In this document: positions 46,623 through 53,985 of the stretch, piece by piece
Position numbering within the stretch: position 1 is the first letter of the stretch
How the letters are laid out: every line of letters starts with the position of its first letter
Assembly: GCA_018065305.1 (NCBI GenBank)
Contig: JAGHTO010000007.1
Location: forward strand, 1 to 53,985
Length of the DNA: 53,985 nucleotides
Direction: 5' to 3'
Source: Candidatus Cacconaster scatequi
GTDB taxonomy: Bacteria > Bacteroidota > Bacteroidia > Bacteroidales > UBA932
The notes under the pieces: generated by a model
The model's database searches: none
Told to the model about the DNA's origin: nothing
What the model saw: the letters and a program-made list of their open reading frames with translations, nothing else
Position numbers and translations under genes: made by a program

Positions 46623-48455
46623 CTATTTTTTCAGTGTATATACTTCCTGCCCCTCAAAGAAGGTGTTGAGTACCTTTACCTTGCCGAGGTGCTGCGCGTC
46701 ACAGGTCAGCACGTCCTCGTCAAGGATGACGAAGTCCGCATATTTGCCGGGCTCGATGCTGCCGCGTTCCTTCTCCAGATGCAGCTGCCAGGCACCGTTG
46801 TAGGTCATAGCCTGCAGGAACTGGTATCGGTTGAGCAGCTCCTCCGGCTGCCAGGCCTCCATACCCGCTTCGTACGCACCGGTAACGGCAACCTGCATAC
46901 AGAGGAACGGATAATTGATTCCGTCATCTGCCGGAGTGTCCGTACACTGGCTCACCAATATTCCGTGTTTGAAGAAGGACTTCAGGGGATAAGCATCGTG
47001 AGCATACTTGTAAGGTATAACTGATTCATAATGTTTGGCAAGCTCTTCTGTCATACAATGCCAGTTCATATTGGAGGAAACCGCGATATCGTTTTCCTTG
47101 ATTATCTCATAATCTTCCGGGCTTACATTGCGGAGATGGACGATGGCATTGCGCATTTCTTTTTTGCCGTAAGTGCTGTACGCCATCACACTGCGGTGAA
47201 CGGCCCCATCCCCAAGAGTGTGGGTATGAACGGTCAGCCCCTTGTCGTTGGCAGCCTTAACGAGAGCATTCATATCCTTCTCGCTCCACAGGGGAGTACC
47301 GTGACCGGAATAGATGCTGTCGACAGGACTTTTCGAGTATCCCTCCAGAAGAAAACCGGTTCCCATCTCCACCAGTCCGTCCATAAAGAGCTTGAGATAG
47401 TCCGGATGAACGTGCTTGCTCTGATATCTCCTTTGAACGGAAGCGGCGTTTTCCACGTAGGGGAAGGGATAATTGTCATTATACCACGGCTCAATCTCGT
47501 ATGTAAGGGAAACGTTGAGGTGCAGAGCCTTGTCCCAATCCATAGTTGTCAATGCCTGGAACAGGGATTCGTCATCCACGCTGTAATTGTTTGTCCAACC
47601 TTCGATAATATTGGTGATGCCTGCGGACAGCAGGTACTGCTGCATCTTTTCAATACCCTGTGTGATTTGCGCGGAAGTGGGACGCATCTTGTTGCCCAGG
47701 CCGGGCCCCTGAAGCAGCGAGATGGCACGCTCGGCGAATACTCCGTTCAGTTTGCCTTCTTCGTCACGATACATAAAACCTCCGGCTATCCGGTCACGGG
47801 TGACGTTGCCTTCTTCGTCCAGAATTTTGGCATTGATCATCGCGCGTGTGTTGACAACCGTGCTGTGGTGGTCAAAGCCGGTGAGGAAAATTGGTATCTC
47901 GGTTGAGATTGCATCCAGGTCCTTGCGGTGACGGAGGTCGTGGCCGTTTTCCATCAAATTGGCAAGGCTGTATCCTTCGCCATACACATAGTCCAGATGC
48001 CGGCCGTCTTTTTTGGCCTGATTTACGAAATCACGAACCTGATCCAGCACTTGCTGATAGTTCCAGTCACCCCTGAATTGAAGATTGCTCGCACTCATCT
48101 GTTCGTTGATGAATTTCATCAGATAGTGCGCGTGTCCGTCGGTGATGCCGGGGATGATGATACCCTTGCCGGTGCAATCGATTATTCTGCTCTTTTCGGT
48201 TTTATGCTTGTTCGCCTCATCTTTGGTGCCCACACAGATGAATTTGCCGTCCTTGATGACCATTGCGTCCGCAATGACGTACTGGGCTGTGTCGTTGAGC
48301 ATATCCTTTACTATGGACGAATCAACTCTGGCGGTGTAGATTTTGCCATAGACGATAAGGTTGTCAAAAACTTCGGGCTGTGGGTCATCTTGTTTCGTAC
48401 ACCCCATCGCCACAATGGCTATGGTAACAGCCAGTGCAGTAATAATCTTTTTCAT
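46623..48455 (-). CDS. Lipoprotein amidohydrolase (YtcJ-like, amidohydrolase family 3)
   Basis: 610 residues, lipid-anchored (MGCTK, Cys19), so periplasmic or surface-held. A metal-dependent hydrolase barrel. H108/H110 in ITDGHAHYL bind metal, a HTHTLGDGAVH segment gives later His residues and SQCTDTPADDG gives the catalytic Asp. YtcJ relatives deacylate N-substituted amides or formamides; the substrate here is unknown. It sits 12 nt after a POT transporter, which suggests hydrolysis of imported or exported peptide-like amides. Confidence 0.88.
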   Translation of the reverse strand: MKKIITALAVTIAIVAMGCTKQDDPQPEVFDNLIVYGKIYTARVDSSIVKDMLNDTAQYVIADAMVIKDGKFICVGTKDEANKHKTEKSRIIDCTGKGIIIPGITDGHAHYLMKFINEQMSASNLQFRGDWNYQQVLDQVRDFVNQAKKDGRHLDYVYGEGYSLANLMENGHDLRHRKDLDAISTEIPIFLTGFDHHSTVVNTRAMINAKILDEEGNVTRDRIAGGFMYRDEEGKLNGVFAERAISLLQGPGLGNKMRPTSAQITQGIEKMQQYLLSAGITNIIEGWTNNYSVDDESLFQALTTMDWDKALHLNVSLTYEIEPWYNDNYPFPYVENAASVQRRYQSKHVHPDYLKLFMDGLVEMGTGFLLEGYSKSPVDSIYSGHGTPLWSEKDMNALVKAANDKGLTVHTHTLGDGAVHRSVMAYSTYGKKEMRNAIVHLRNVSPEDYEIIKENDIAVSSNMNWHCMTEELAKHYESVIPYKYAHDAYPLKSFFKHGILVSQCTDTPADDGINYPFLCMQVAVTGAYEAGMEAWQPEELLNRYQFLQAMTYNGAWQLHLEKERGSIEPGKYADFVILDEDVLTCDAQHLGKVKVLNTFFEGQEVYTLKK

Positions 48456-48467
48456 GTATCGGTTTTT

Positions 48468-50036
48468 TTACGCTTTCGTCACTTTCTCAAGCCATTTGAC
48501 CATTCCCAGCATCACGCTCATCGCAACGAGACATACAATCAGGAATACCATCCAGCATTTCCAGATGCCCCAGGCATTGTACATCAGCGGGCCGACGAAG
48601 ATGAAGAGGTTGCCCACGGCAGTCGCGCCGAGCCAGAGTCCCTGGCAGAGTCCCTGCATATTCTTGGGAGCCACCTTCGATACGAATGAGAGTCCGAGAG
48701 GGGAGATGAAGAGCTCCGCTACCGTCAGGAAGAAGTAGGTGAGAATCAGAACCCACCAGCCGGCTTTCATACCTGCCGCCTCTGCGACGGGAAGGGCACG
48801 GAAAGCTTCTCCTGAAGGATAGCCTGCGCAGATTGAATATATCATAAGGAACAGGTATGCCATACCGGTGATACCCATACCGATTGCAATCTTGCGGGGT
48901 GTCGATACCTCACGTCCCTTGCGGCTGAGAGATGCGAACAAAGCCATTATCAACGGAGTGAGGGTAATCACGAAGAAAGGATTGACAGCCTGCCATATTT
49001 CGGGGGCGATTGCATCAGTCTTGACGAAGTCGCGTGCGAACAGGGAAAGTGACTGACCGTTCTGATGGAATGAAAGCCAGAAGAAGATGCAGATGCCGAG
49101 AACGGCGAAGAGAGCCGCCATACGCTGCTTGATTTCCTTTGCCATTGCAATCTTTTCCTCCTCAGTGTATCCCACTGCTGCTGATGCGGCTTTTTTTGCG
49201 GGTTCGGGAAGGCCCTTCTTGGTGGCAAGGAAAATCACCAGTGAGATGAGCATGGCTGCGACGGAGGCGATGAAGGAGTAGTGGATTCCGGCGTTGAACA
49301 CTTCCAGGTAATTGCTGCAGAAGGCTGCATCGGCAACTGCCTGTCCGTTTATGGATGCCTGGGATGCGAGTTGTGTCAGGTTTTCCATCTGGCTGGCATC
49401 CATAGCTCCGTTACTGTTGATATATTGGTGGCAGAGGGCAGGAAGGGCGGCATTATAGAGGAATCCGTTCGCCTTGAGCCACCAGCTGCGGAGCAGGGGG
49501 GCAACGAAGGGAGCCACAAGACCTCCGATGTTGATGAACACGTAGAATATCTGGAATCCGGAGTCGCGTTTGCCTTTGGCGGCTTTGAGAGCTTCTTCGC
49601 CCTTTGCGGCGGCTTCGGCTTCGAAATTGTCATAGAGTTGTCCTACCAGCGCCTGAAGGTTTCCCTTGAAAAGGCCGTTTCCGAACGCAATCAGGAAAAG
49701 CGCGAAGCAGGTGAACGGCAGCAGCCAGGAGTGGTTGCCGGTCGTGGCGGTGATTGGAATAGCCAGTGCGGCATATCCCACGGCCATTGTGATGAGGCCG
49801 TTCTGGATAGTGCCCTTATAGTTCTGTGTCCTGTCGGCGATTATGCCTCCCACGAGGTTGAGGACATAGATTCCGCAATAGAAGCAGGAATAAATCAATC
49901 CGCTTGTCTGGTCTGAAATTCCGAATTTGGAGCAGAGGAACAGGAGTAGTACGGCGTTCATGATGTAGTAGCCGAAACGCTCTCCCATATTGCTCAGTGC
50001 GGCTGCAAGCAGCCCTTTGGGGTGATTCTTGAACAT
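48468..50036 (-). CDS. POT/PTR-family peptide transporter
   Basis: 522 residues, about 14 helices (12 plus an insert pair), inner-membrane proton-coupled uptake of di- and tripeptides. The signature near the N-terminus reads NMGERFGYY instead of ExxERFxYY: the first Glu, involved in proton coupling in characterised members, is Asn here. The start MFKNHPKG is the only good one. It precedes the amidohydrolase gene in the same unit. Confidence 0.9.
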   Translation of the reverse strand: MFKNHPKGLLAAALSNMGERFGYYIMNAVLLLFLCSKFGISDQTSGLIYSCFYCGIYVLNLVGGIIADRTQNYKGTIQNGLITMAVGYAALAIPITATTGNHSWLLPFTCFALFLIAFGNGLFKGNLQALVGQLYDNFEAEAAAKGEEALKAAKGKRDSGFQIFYVFINIGGLVAPFVAPLLRSWWLKANGFLYNAALPALCHQYINSNGAMDASQMENLTQLASQASINGQAVADAAFCSNYLEVFNAGIHYSFIASVAAMLISLVIFLATKKGLPEPAKKAASAAVGYTEEEKIAMAKEIKQRMAALFAVLGICIFFWLSFHQNGQSLSLFARDFVKTDAIAPEIWQAVNPFFVITLTPLIMALFASLSRKGREVSTPRKIAIGMGITGMAYLFLMIYSICAGYPSGEAFRALPVAEAAGMKAGWWVLILTYFFLTVAELFISPLGLSFVSKVAPKNMQGLCQGLWLGATAVGNLFIFVGPLMYNAWGIWKCWMVFLIVCLVAMSVMLGMVKWLEKVTKA

Positions 50037-50158
50037 ATTTGACTTAATTTACTGCGCGAATTTACTCAATTGCATTGAAAATTTCAAGAGTCGGTAATAT
50101 GTTCCGTTGCCAGTTCCGTCCACCTGCTTTGGCCGATTGGTCGTTTGTTGGGGACCGT

Positions 50159-50271
50159 TTGCTGTGGTCGGGCTGCCGTGTACGCCCTGCGGGACTGTGG
50201 CTTCGCCACCCTGTACGGGCAAATGTCCCGCAAGGCATATACGGCAGCCCTTTAACCAGTCACCATAGCAA
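50159..50271. repeat. 113-bp imperfect palindrome with two inner hairpins
   Basis: Main arms 50170-50195 and 50225-50250 match at 23 of 26 positions. A less perfect outer extension joins 50159-50168 with 50262-50271. The loop holds two hairpins, GTGGC/GCCAC (50197-50201 with 50205-50209) and CCC/GGG (50209-50211 with 50217-50219). The mismatches in the main arms are compatible with G-U pairs. It lies in the 340-bp gap between the POT gene and the hic locus. No gene is seen in that gap. Confidence 0.8.
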
Positions 50272-50344
50272 TATCCAACCTGGGCTGTGAATATCCCATC
50301 GTAACTCTAGAATTGCCGGTATGGTAACTATCTTTCTGCGTTTA

Positions 50345-50375
50345 TTTGTTTTTAATAGTAAAATAGTTACCTTTG
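50345..50375 (+). promoter_or_regulatory. Promoter of the hic locus
   Basis: TTTG at 50345-50348 and TACCTTTG at 50368-50375 are 19 bp apart, a perfect match to the Bacteroidota consensus. The transcript would start near 50380, between the ATG at 50378 and the ATG at 50399. Confidence 0.7.
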
Positions 50376-50398
50376 CTATGAATTTTAATGTTGTGGGG

Positions 50399-50497
50399 AT
50401 GACTGTGAAGGTTAGAGTGATTCCCGGTAATTTGAATGATGACCTTGCAATAGGGACATTGAAATCCATCTTGAGGGAAAGCGGATTGCATTTTTAA
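50399..50497 (+). pseudogene. HicA toxin remnant (C-terminal part only)
   Basis: A 32-codon frame, too short for usual ORF lists. Its sequence VKVRVIPGN...DLAIGTLKSILRESGL matches the C-terminal strand and helix of HicA (VPxHGN...L-K-x-GTLxSIL-x-x-AGL). The N-terminal half with the catalytic His of HicA (GSHxxY) is absent, and the HGN residue is altered. An intact promoter precedes it and the HicB gene follows after 6 nt. An ATG at 50378 would add 7 residues. It could be a dead toxin or a kept mini-protein. Confidence 0.6.
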
Positions 50498-50503
50498 AGA
50501 GTT

Positions 50504-50908
50504 ATGAAGAAATTGAATATTGTCATAGAAAGGGCAGAAGGGAATTTCTCGGCATATGTTCGGGAGGTGGATGGTGTCGCAGCAACCGGAAAGAGCATCG
50601 ATGAGATCAAGGCATCGATTATGGAGTCTGTCGATGAGTATAAGTATTCTTGCAAAGAACTCGGACTTGATGTCCCGTTGGCGTTAAAAGGCGATTATGA
50701 GTTCGCATTTGAGCTTGATATCCAGAGTTTTCTTGCGATTTATCAGGGAATATTCACAAAGTCCGGCCTTGAAAAACTGACGGGTATCAATCAGAAGCAA
50801 CTTTGGCACTATGCAAAAGGGACTTCGAAGCCCCGGCAGGCGCAGAGGCAAAAGATTGAAGGTGCTTTGCACCGCTTGGGCAACGAACTGATATCACTCA
50901 CTCTGTAG
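50504..50908 (+). CDS. hicB: HicB-family antitoxin with C-terminal HTH
   Basis: 134 residues: the N-terminal partial RNase-H-like HicB domain (about 1-65, pattern IVIERAEGNFSAYVREVDGVAATGKSIDE split by strands) and a C-terminal helix-turn-helix (about 85-130, LEKLTGINQKQLWHYAKG). HicB binds HicA and its own promoter. Here the cognate toxin is only a remnant, so this is probably an orphan antitoxin or a transcriptional regulator. A/T-richer than the core genes. Confidence 0.85.
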   Translation: MKKLNIVIERAEGNFSAYVREVDGVAATGKSIDEIKASIMESVDEYKYSCKELGLDVPLALKGDYEFAFELDIQSFLAIYQGIFTKSGLEKLTGINQKQLWHYAKGTSKPRQAQRQKIEGALHRLGNELISLTL

Positions 50909-51027
50909 AAATGTCGCATAGTTGTGGGTTGGGACGCGGTTGAAGGGGAGAAGTCAGAACAGTGGAAGGTTAAGAGCGAACATAAGAGCGGAAATTATCT
51001 TACGGATATCTCCGATCTGCTTACCAT

Positions 51028-51137
51028 TCACATCTGATGCCTGGCCTTGCGGTATTTGCCGACCTTGGAATTTTTAATATGCCTCTCTTTTGTATCAAAA
51101 TCAAAAGTTCTTTTATCTATGATAGCATAAGGCTTAA
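51028..51137 (-). pseudogene. C-terminal fragment of an unknown protein, disrupted by the MITE-like element
   Basis: An open minus-strand frame of about 35 codons ending in a stop at 51028-51030 (KPYAIIDKRTFDFD ... KARHQM). It is basic and protein-like but no family is recognised. It begins exactly at the inner edge of the inverted-repeat element. If that element is removed, the frame continues upstream, so it may be the tail of a gene the element entered. Low certainty. Confidence 0.3.
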
Positions 51138-51303
51138 GAAGCTGTTTTGAAATGATTAACTTCAATACTTATGCTTCTTTTTCGCATATTTTCCGATGCT
51201 TTTCAGTCACAATGGAACCCCATTGCGCCATCAAATCATCAAATAATCTACTGAAAAAATAATCTATAATAATTTTCGTGAACCATTTCAAAACAGCTTC
51301 TTA
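51135..51303. mobile_element. MITE-like element with 21-bp terminal inverted repeats
   Basis: Terminal repeats 51135-51157 and 51281-51303 match at 22 of 23 positions (AAGAAGCTGTTTTGAAATG at the core). Both ends are flanked by TA, fitting a TA target-site duplication of IS630/mariner-like elements. A hairpin CAATGG/CCATTG (51210-51215 with 51220-51225) lies near the exact centre. There is no transposase ORF inside. Length about 165 bp without the TA. Confidence 0.7.
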
Positions 51304-51421
51304 TTTGCGAAGCAAATGACGCAGATGTAGTAAGACCGCATCAGCGGTCCGGCGGAGACCGTGTATTTGCCTCAAGCAAATACGGCAAGGTCGGGAGCCG
51401 CGGGGCTGGGGGCAGCGCCCC
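51303..51421. repeat. Cluster of stem-loops
   Basis: Four hairpins in about 120 bp: ATTTGC/GCAAAT (51303-51317), GACCGC/GCGGTC (51334-51349), GTATTTGC/GCAAATAC (51363-51383) and a GC-rich GGGGC.../...GCCCC structure (51402-51421). The bases ATTTGC recur in two of them. No coding sense in any frame except a by-product frame running out of the recombinase remnant. Confidence 0.6.
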
Positions 51422-51489
51422 GTATAGAAAGCGCTGTCCGGCCGCAATGTCATTCCAGTCTGTGTATGGACGTGCGGATTTATTCGCTC

Positions 51490-51699
51490 ATACATCTCAA
51501 ATTTGGCCATGAGTATGGAGAAGTTCGGCCTGTCCTCTCCGTCCTTGAATCCGCTGATGATATCCTTGTAGATGTCCGTGGATTCGTCAAAATTGAGTCT
51601 GTTGCTCTTTGCGAAGGCGACAAGTTCCTCGACCTGTCTGCCCGTCTTCTGCATTGCAGTGGAGATGCGCACATAAATCGCCGTGCGTCTCTTTTCCAT
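51490..51699 (-). pseudogene. Serine recombinase N-terminal fragment
   Basis: About 70 residues match the catalytic domain of resolvase/invertase-type serine recombinases: AIYVRISTAMQ with nucleophile Ser13, RQVEELVAFAK, IYKDIISGFKDGEDRPNFS. After residue 70 the frame stays open to 51301 but reads as low-complexity, unrelated sequence. The rest of the catalytic domain and the DNA-binding domain are lost. A remnant of an integrated element. Confidence 0.75.
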
Positions 51700-51987
51700 C
51701 GATTTGATTGAAATACAAGATTGTGATTTTGGTTATGGTTATTGGGTGAAATCATCGATGAAAAAGCATCAAATTTTTGTGTGCAGATTTACACTATTAT
51801 TTGATGAAAATATGCGTTTGGTGCACGCAGAAGGCCTATTGGCGGGCTTTAAACTCAGCGAAAATGAGCATTTTTCTTTCGATTCCGCTGAGTTTTCAAG
51901 AGAATTTTTCACATTGAATGAGGGCCAAAAACAGCAAAAACAATGAATTTTGGCCCGCATTCTCTAGTCTGATGAAATAATTTTGCA
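51700..51987. other. A/T-rich intergenic stretch
   Basis: No gene is supported here. The only open frame (87 codons, plus strand) has no sensible composition or family. The strongest signal is the -7 box at its right end. Confidence 0.6.
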
Positions 51988-51995
51988 TATATTTG
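51988..51995 (+). promoter_or_regulatory. Putative -7 element for the AAA ATPase gene
   Basis: TATATTTG, exact TAnnTTTG, 25 bp before the ATG at 52021. No clear -33 box. Confidence 0.5.
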
Positions 51996-52020
51996 CCAAT
52001 GTTAAAAACAGAGAGTCAAA

Positions 52021-53451
52021 ATGGAAATCATCGGACGGAAAGAGGAAATTACCAAGCTGAAGTCATACTATGGTTCAGGGAAGCCTGAGTTTATTGCTCT
52101 TTATGGCAGAAGGCGTGTCGGCAAAACATATCTGGTTGAGCAGATGTTTTCGGAAAAGTTCGCCTTTAACGTTACCGGAGTTATTGACGGAACAAAGAAG
52201 GATGAGATGTCCGTATTCTTCAATGCGCTTAAGCGTATAGGATATTCAGGAGATATTCCAAAGTCCTGGTATGATGCGTTTGAAGTCTTGAAGACACAGC
52301 TTGAGAAGAACCTGAGAAAGAATCGCCGCCTTCTTCTGTTCATTGATGAATTGCCTTGCTTCGATACCAAAAATTCACGTTTCCTGAAAGCCTTCGGTGA
52401 TTTTTGGAACGACTGGTGCAACAAGCGTCCGCAGGTAATGCTGATTGTATGTGGAAGCGCAACTACCTGGATGATCAAGAATATAGTAGACAGCCACGGA
52501 GGACTTCATAACAGAATGACACACGAACTCCCTTTGCATCCATTCACGTTGGCTGAGGCGGAAGAGTATTTCAAGGCAAATGGCATACTATGGGATCGAT
52601 TGGCGATAGTCGGAATGTATTCTGTTCTGGGCGGCATCCCGTATTATCTTAGTCTGATTCAGAATAACGAGAGCGTAAGTCAGGCCATTGACAGGCTGTT
52701 CTTCGGTAGCAGTTCTGAAATGCGGGGTGAGTATGAAAGGCTTTTCAAGTCACTTTACAAGAGCCCTGATCCGTATATGAAAATCATAGAGCTTTTATGT
52801 AAGACGAAGGTCGGGCTGACAAGAAGCGAAATTTCAAAATTTCTGGATGACAAGAGCAACGGACACCTGACCGAATACTTGGACAATCTGGAAAAATGTG
52901 ATTTCATCAGGTTGTATCATGTCAAGGACAAGTCTGGAAAGTATCTCAAGAAGAGTGGCGGCATATATCAGATTATTGACTTCTTCACCTTGTTCAACTA
53001 CACTTTTCTGAGAAGACCGACAACCGATCCGAATTTCTGGAGCCATCAGTTGAACACTCCGGCAGTCAACAACTGGCAGGGCTTGTCATTTGAAAGAATA
53101 TGTATGTGCCACATTGAAAACATCAAGAAGGCATTGGGTATCAGTGCCATTGCTGCAGAATATTTCAGCTGGCGCTCTGAAGAGTCAAAGCCGGCAGCCC
53201 AGATAGACCTTCTCATAGAAAGGGCCGACAGAGTGGTTAATGTCTGTGAGATGAAGTATTGTTCCGGTGAGTATGCTTTAAAGAAAGAAGAAGATCTCAA
53301 AATACGTAACAGAATTGAGGCATACAAGTCGGAATCAAACACCAAGTGTGCCGTACTGCCCGTACTGGTAACCACCTATGGCTTGCAGAAGAACACCTAT
53401 TCCGGGAACATCCGGAATGTAATCGTGATGGATGATTTGTTCGCAAAGTAA
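52021..53451 (+). CDS. AAA ATPase with C-terminal DUF234/PD-(D/E)XK-like domain
   Basis: 476 residues of the archaeal-type ATPase family common in Bacteroidota. Walker A GRRRVGKTYL (29-38), Walker B LLLFIDELP with D109-E110, a winged-helix region (about 255-330), and a C-terminal nuclease-like motif with D396, E410 and K412 (IDLLIERADRVVNVCEMKY). The DUF234 half is proposed to be a restriction-endonuclease-like fold. Function unknown; mobile-element-linked relatives are frequent. The start ATG lies 25 bp after a -7 box. Confidence 0.88.
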   Translation: MEIIGRKEEITKLKSYYGSGKPEFIALYGRRRVGKTYLVEQMFSEKFAFNVTGVIDGTKKDEMSVFFNALKRIGYSGDIPKSWYDAFEVLKTQLEKNLRKNRRLLLFIDELPCFDTKNSRFLKAFGDFWNDWCNKRPQVMLIVCGSATTWMIKNIVDSHGGLHNRMTHELPLHPFTLAEAEEYFKANGILWDRLAIVGMYSVLGGIPYYLSLIQNNESVSQAIDRLFFGSSSEMRGEYERLFKSLYKSPDPYMKIIELLCKTKVGLTRSEISKFLDDKSNGHLTEYLDNLEKCDFIRLYHVKDKSGKYLKKSGGIYQIIDFFTLFNYTFLRRPTTDPNFWSHQLNTPAVNNWQGLSFERICMCHIENIKKALGISAIAAEYFSWRSEESKPAAQIDLLIERADRVVNVCEMKYCSGEYALKKEEDLKIRNRIEAYKSESNTKCAVLPVLVTTYGLQKNTYSGNIRNVIVMDDLFAK

Positions 53452-53882
53452 TTTAATGATGTCTCGGCCTTTTCGAAATCTGCGCCGACACAAGCTGCCG
53501 GTAAACCCATTGTATTACAGCGTATTACATTTAGTAGCGCGTCTAACTTAAGGTACATATGAATGAATGTTGAGCGGGCGAGAGTGACCTGCTTTTTGCG
53601 TAAGTAAGGTGCATCAGAGAAGTTTGAGGGAGAAGATCCTATATTGCTATACCTTATGGGCTTGAGGCTCAACTCGGCCATCAGTTTGGCATAGGAATGG
53701 GCCTTTATCGCATCTATCGGAGCACCTGCCAGGGAATATGCACCTTTCCAGAGGAAGAAAATCAAGGACAGGGCATTAGATTATAAAAGAAAGAAGATGA
53801 CCGCTAAGTCAAAATAGACTTTTTGTCATCTTCCTGTTTTGTATTGCGTCTATTTCTATTTGAAAATCAGTTTTGCCATCTG
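53452..53882. other. Intergenic stretch without supported gene
   Basis: A minus-strand frame (53397-53765) starts with TTG, overlaps the ATPase 3' end and has no recognised family, so it is not called. A stem-loop near the right end is listed separately. Confidence 0.5.
53793..53833. terminator. Stem-loop, possible terminator
   Basis: GAAGATGAC / GTCATCTTC (53793-53801 with 53825-53833) with an inner stem AAGTC/GACTT. It follows the esterase 3' end on the minus strand and has short T-runs on either side. Confidence 0.5.
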
Positions 53883-53985
53883 TTACAGACTTCTTCTCCA
53901 GTTGAGGAATTCGTGTGCGGTTCCCTCGGAGATGTACGGAACGGCGTTGAATCCTGCAGCCTTGAGATCTGCAGCCGCCTTGTTG
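53883..53985 (-). CDS. Putative esterase, 3' end only (cut by window edge)
   Basis: The last 33 codons plus stop of a minus-strand gene that continues beyond the window. The C-terminus AAGFNAVPYISEGTAHEF followed by LNWRRSL is typical of CE1/esterase-D-like alpha/beta-hydrolases of Bacteroidota, in which this region carries the catalytic His. The His in TAHEF is the likely triad member. The rest is outside the window. Confidence 0.65.
   Translation of the reverse strand, partial: NKAAADLKAAGFNAVPYISEGTAHEFLNWRRSL

Noticed and set aside
47031-47906. Plus-strand open frame opposite the amidohydrolase
   Set aside because: Antisense by-product; amidohydrolase motifs are continuous on the minus strand.
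51683-51946. Plus-strand frame of 87 codons
   Set aside because: A/T-rich intergenic frame without family, ribosome context or promoter.
53397-53765. Minus-strand frame of 122 codons
   Set aside because: TTG start, overlap with the ATPase 3' end and no recognisable family; kept only as a gap note.
1-53985. CRISPR array
   Set aside because: No regularly spaced direct repeats were seen; the VapD-like protein is Cas2-like in fold only and no cas1 is present.

Overview
The window reads as chromosomal DNA of a Bacteroidota bacterium, most likely order Bacteroidales. Three things suggest this. Many start codons are preceded by the Bacteroidota -7 element TAnnTTTG, several with a TTTG -33 box 19-20 bp upstream. 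Outer-envelope proteins are lipoproteins or TonB-dependent receptors of Bacteroidota type, including a lipid-anchored efflux channel and lipid-anchored periplasmic enzymes. The gene set (PPDK, NfnAB-like pair, DUF368, GGGtGRT/NifU-like pair, POT transporter) fits a fermentative gut or host-associated member. The genus cannot be fixed from the sequence alone.

Layout. 1-4416 (minus): ppdK, a DUF368 polyprenyl-phosphate transporter, tRNA-Arg(TCT) and a small YqiA-like hydrolase, packed as one unit. 4585-9333: a DAACS symporter, a secreted GH3/PA14 glycosidase and an APH-like kinase. 9340-20277 (minus): a seven-gene run, sppA, an NfnAB-like pair, hisS and an RND efflux tripartite set. 20357-29904 (plus): an eight-gene run, a TonB receptor with a periplasmic HMA protein, recG, nfo, radA, a sugar nucleotidyltransferase, ddl and a transglutaminase-like protein. 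29897-39510: an M23/LysM peptidase, a large MscS channel, a DMT exporter, a TPR protein, an M28-like protein and malQ. 39519-42695 (minus): two unknown lipoproteins, the GGGtGRT/NifU-like pair and tRNA-Gly(CCC). 42774-46061 (plus): galK, a LolC/E-type permease and rfbA. 46122-46592: a VapD-like toxin with a candidate antitoxin. 46623-50036 (minus): a lipoprotein amidohydrolase and a POT transporter.

50037-53985 is different: A/T-richer, gene-poor and full of inverted repeats. It holds a long imperfect palindrome, a HicB antitoxin next to a 32-codon remnant of HicA, a MITE-like element of about 165 bp, a cluster of stem-loops, a truncated serine recombinase and an AAA ATPase with a PD-(D/E)XK-like C-terminus. 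The 3' end of an esterase gene lies at the right edge. This looks like a decayed insertion region.

The core genes are mostly familiar. The items most worth following are the candidate vapXD-type pair with a new partner (46122-46592), the GGGtGRT/NifU-like pair of unknown function (40902-42596), the TonB receptor/HMA pair with a cysteine cluster in the plug (20357-22740), the M28-like protein with Lys in place of the catalytic Glu (36650-37600), the perfectly interleaved divergent promoters (36605-36649), and two unrelated long palindromes that share a stem plus two-hairpin fold (33585-33684 and 50159-50271).
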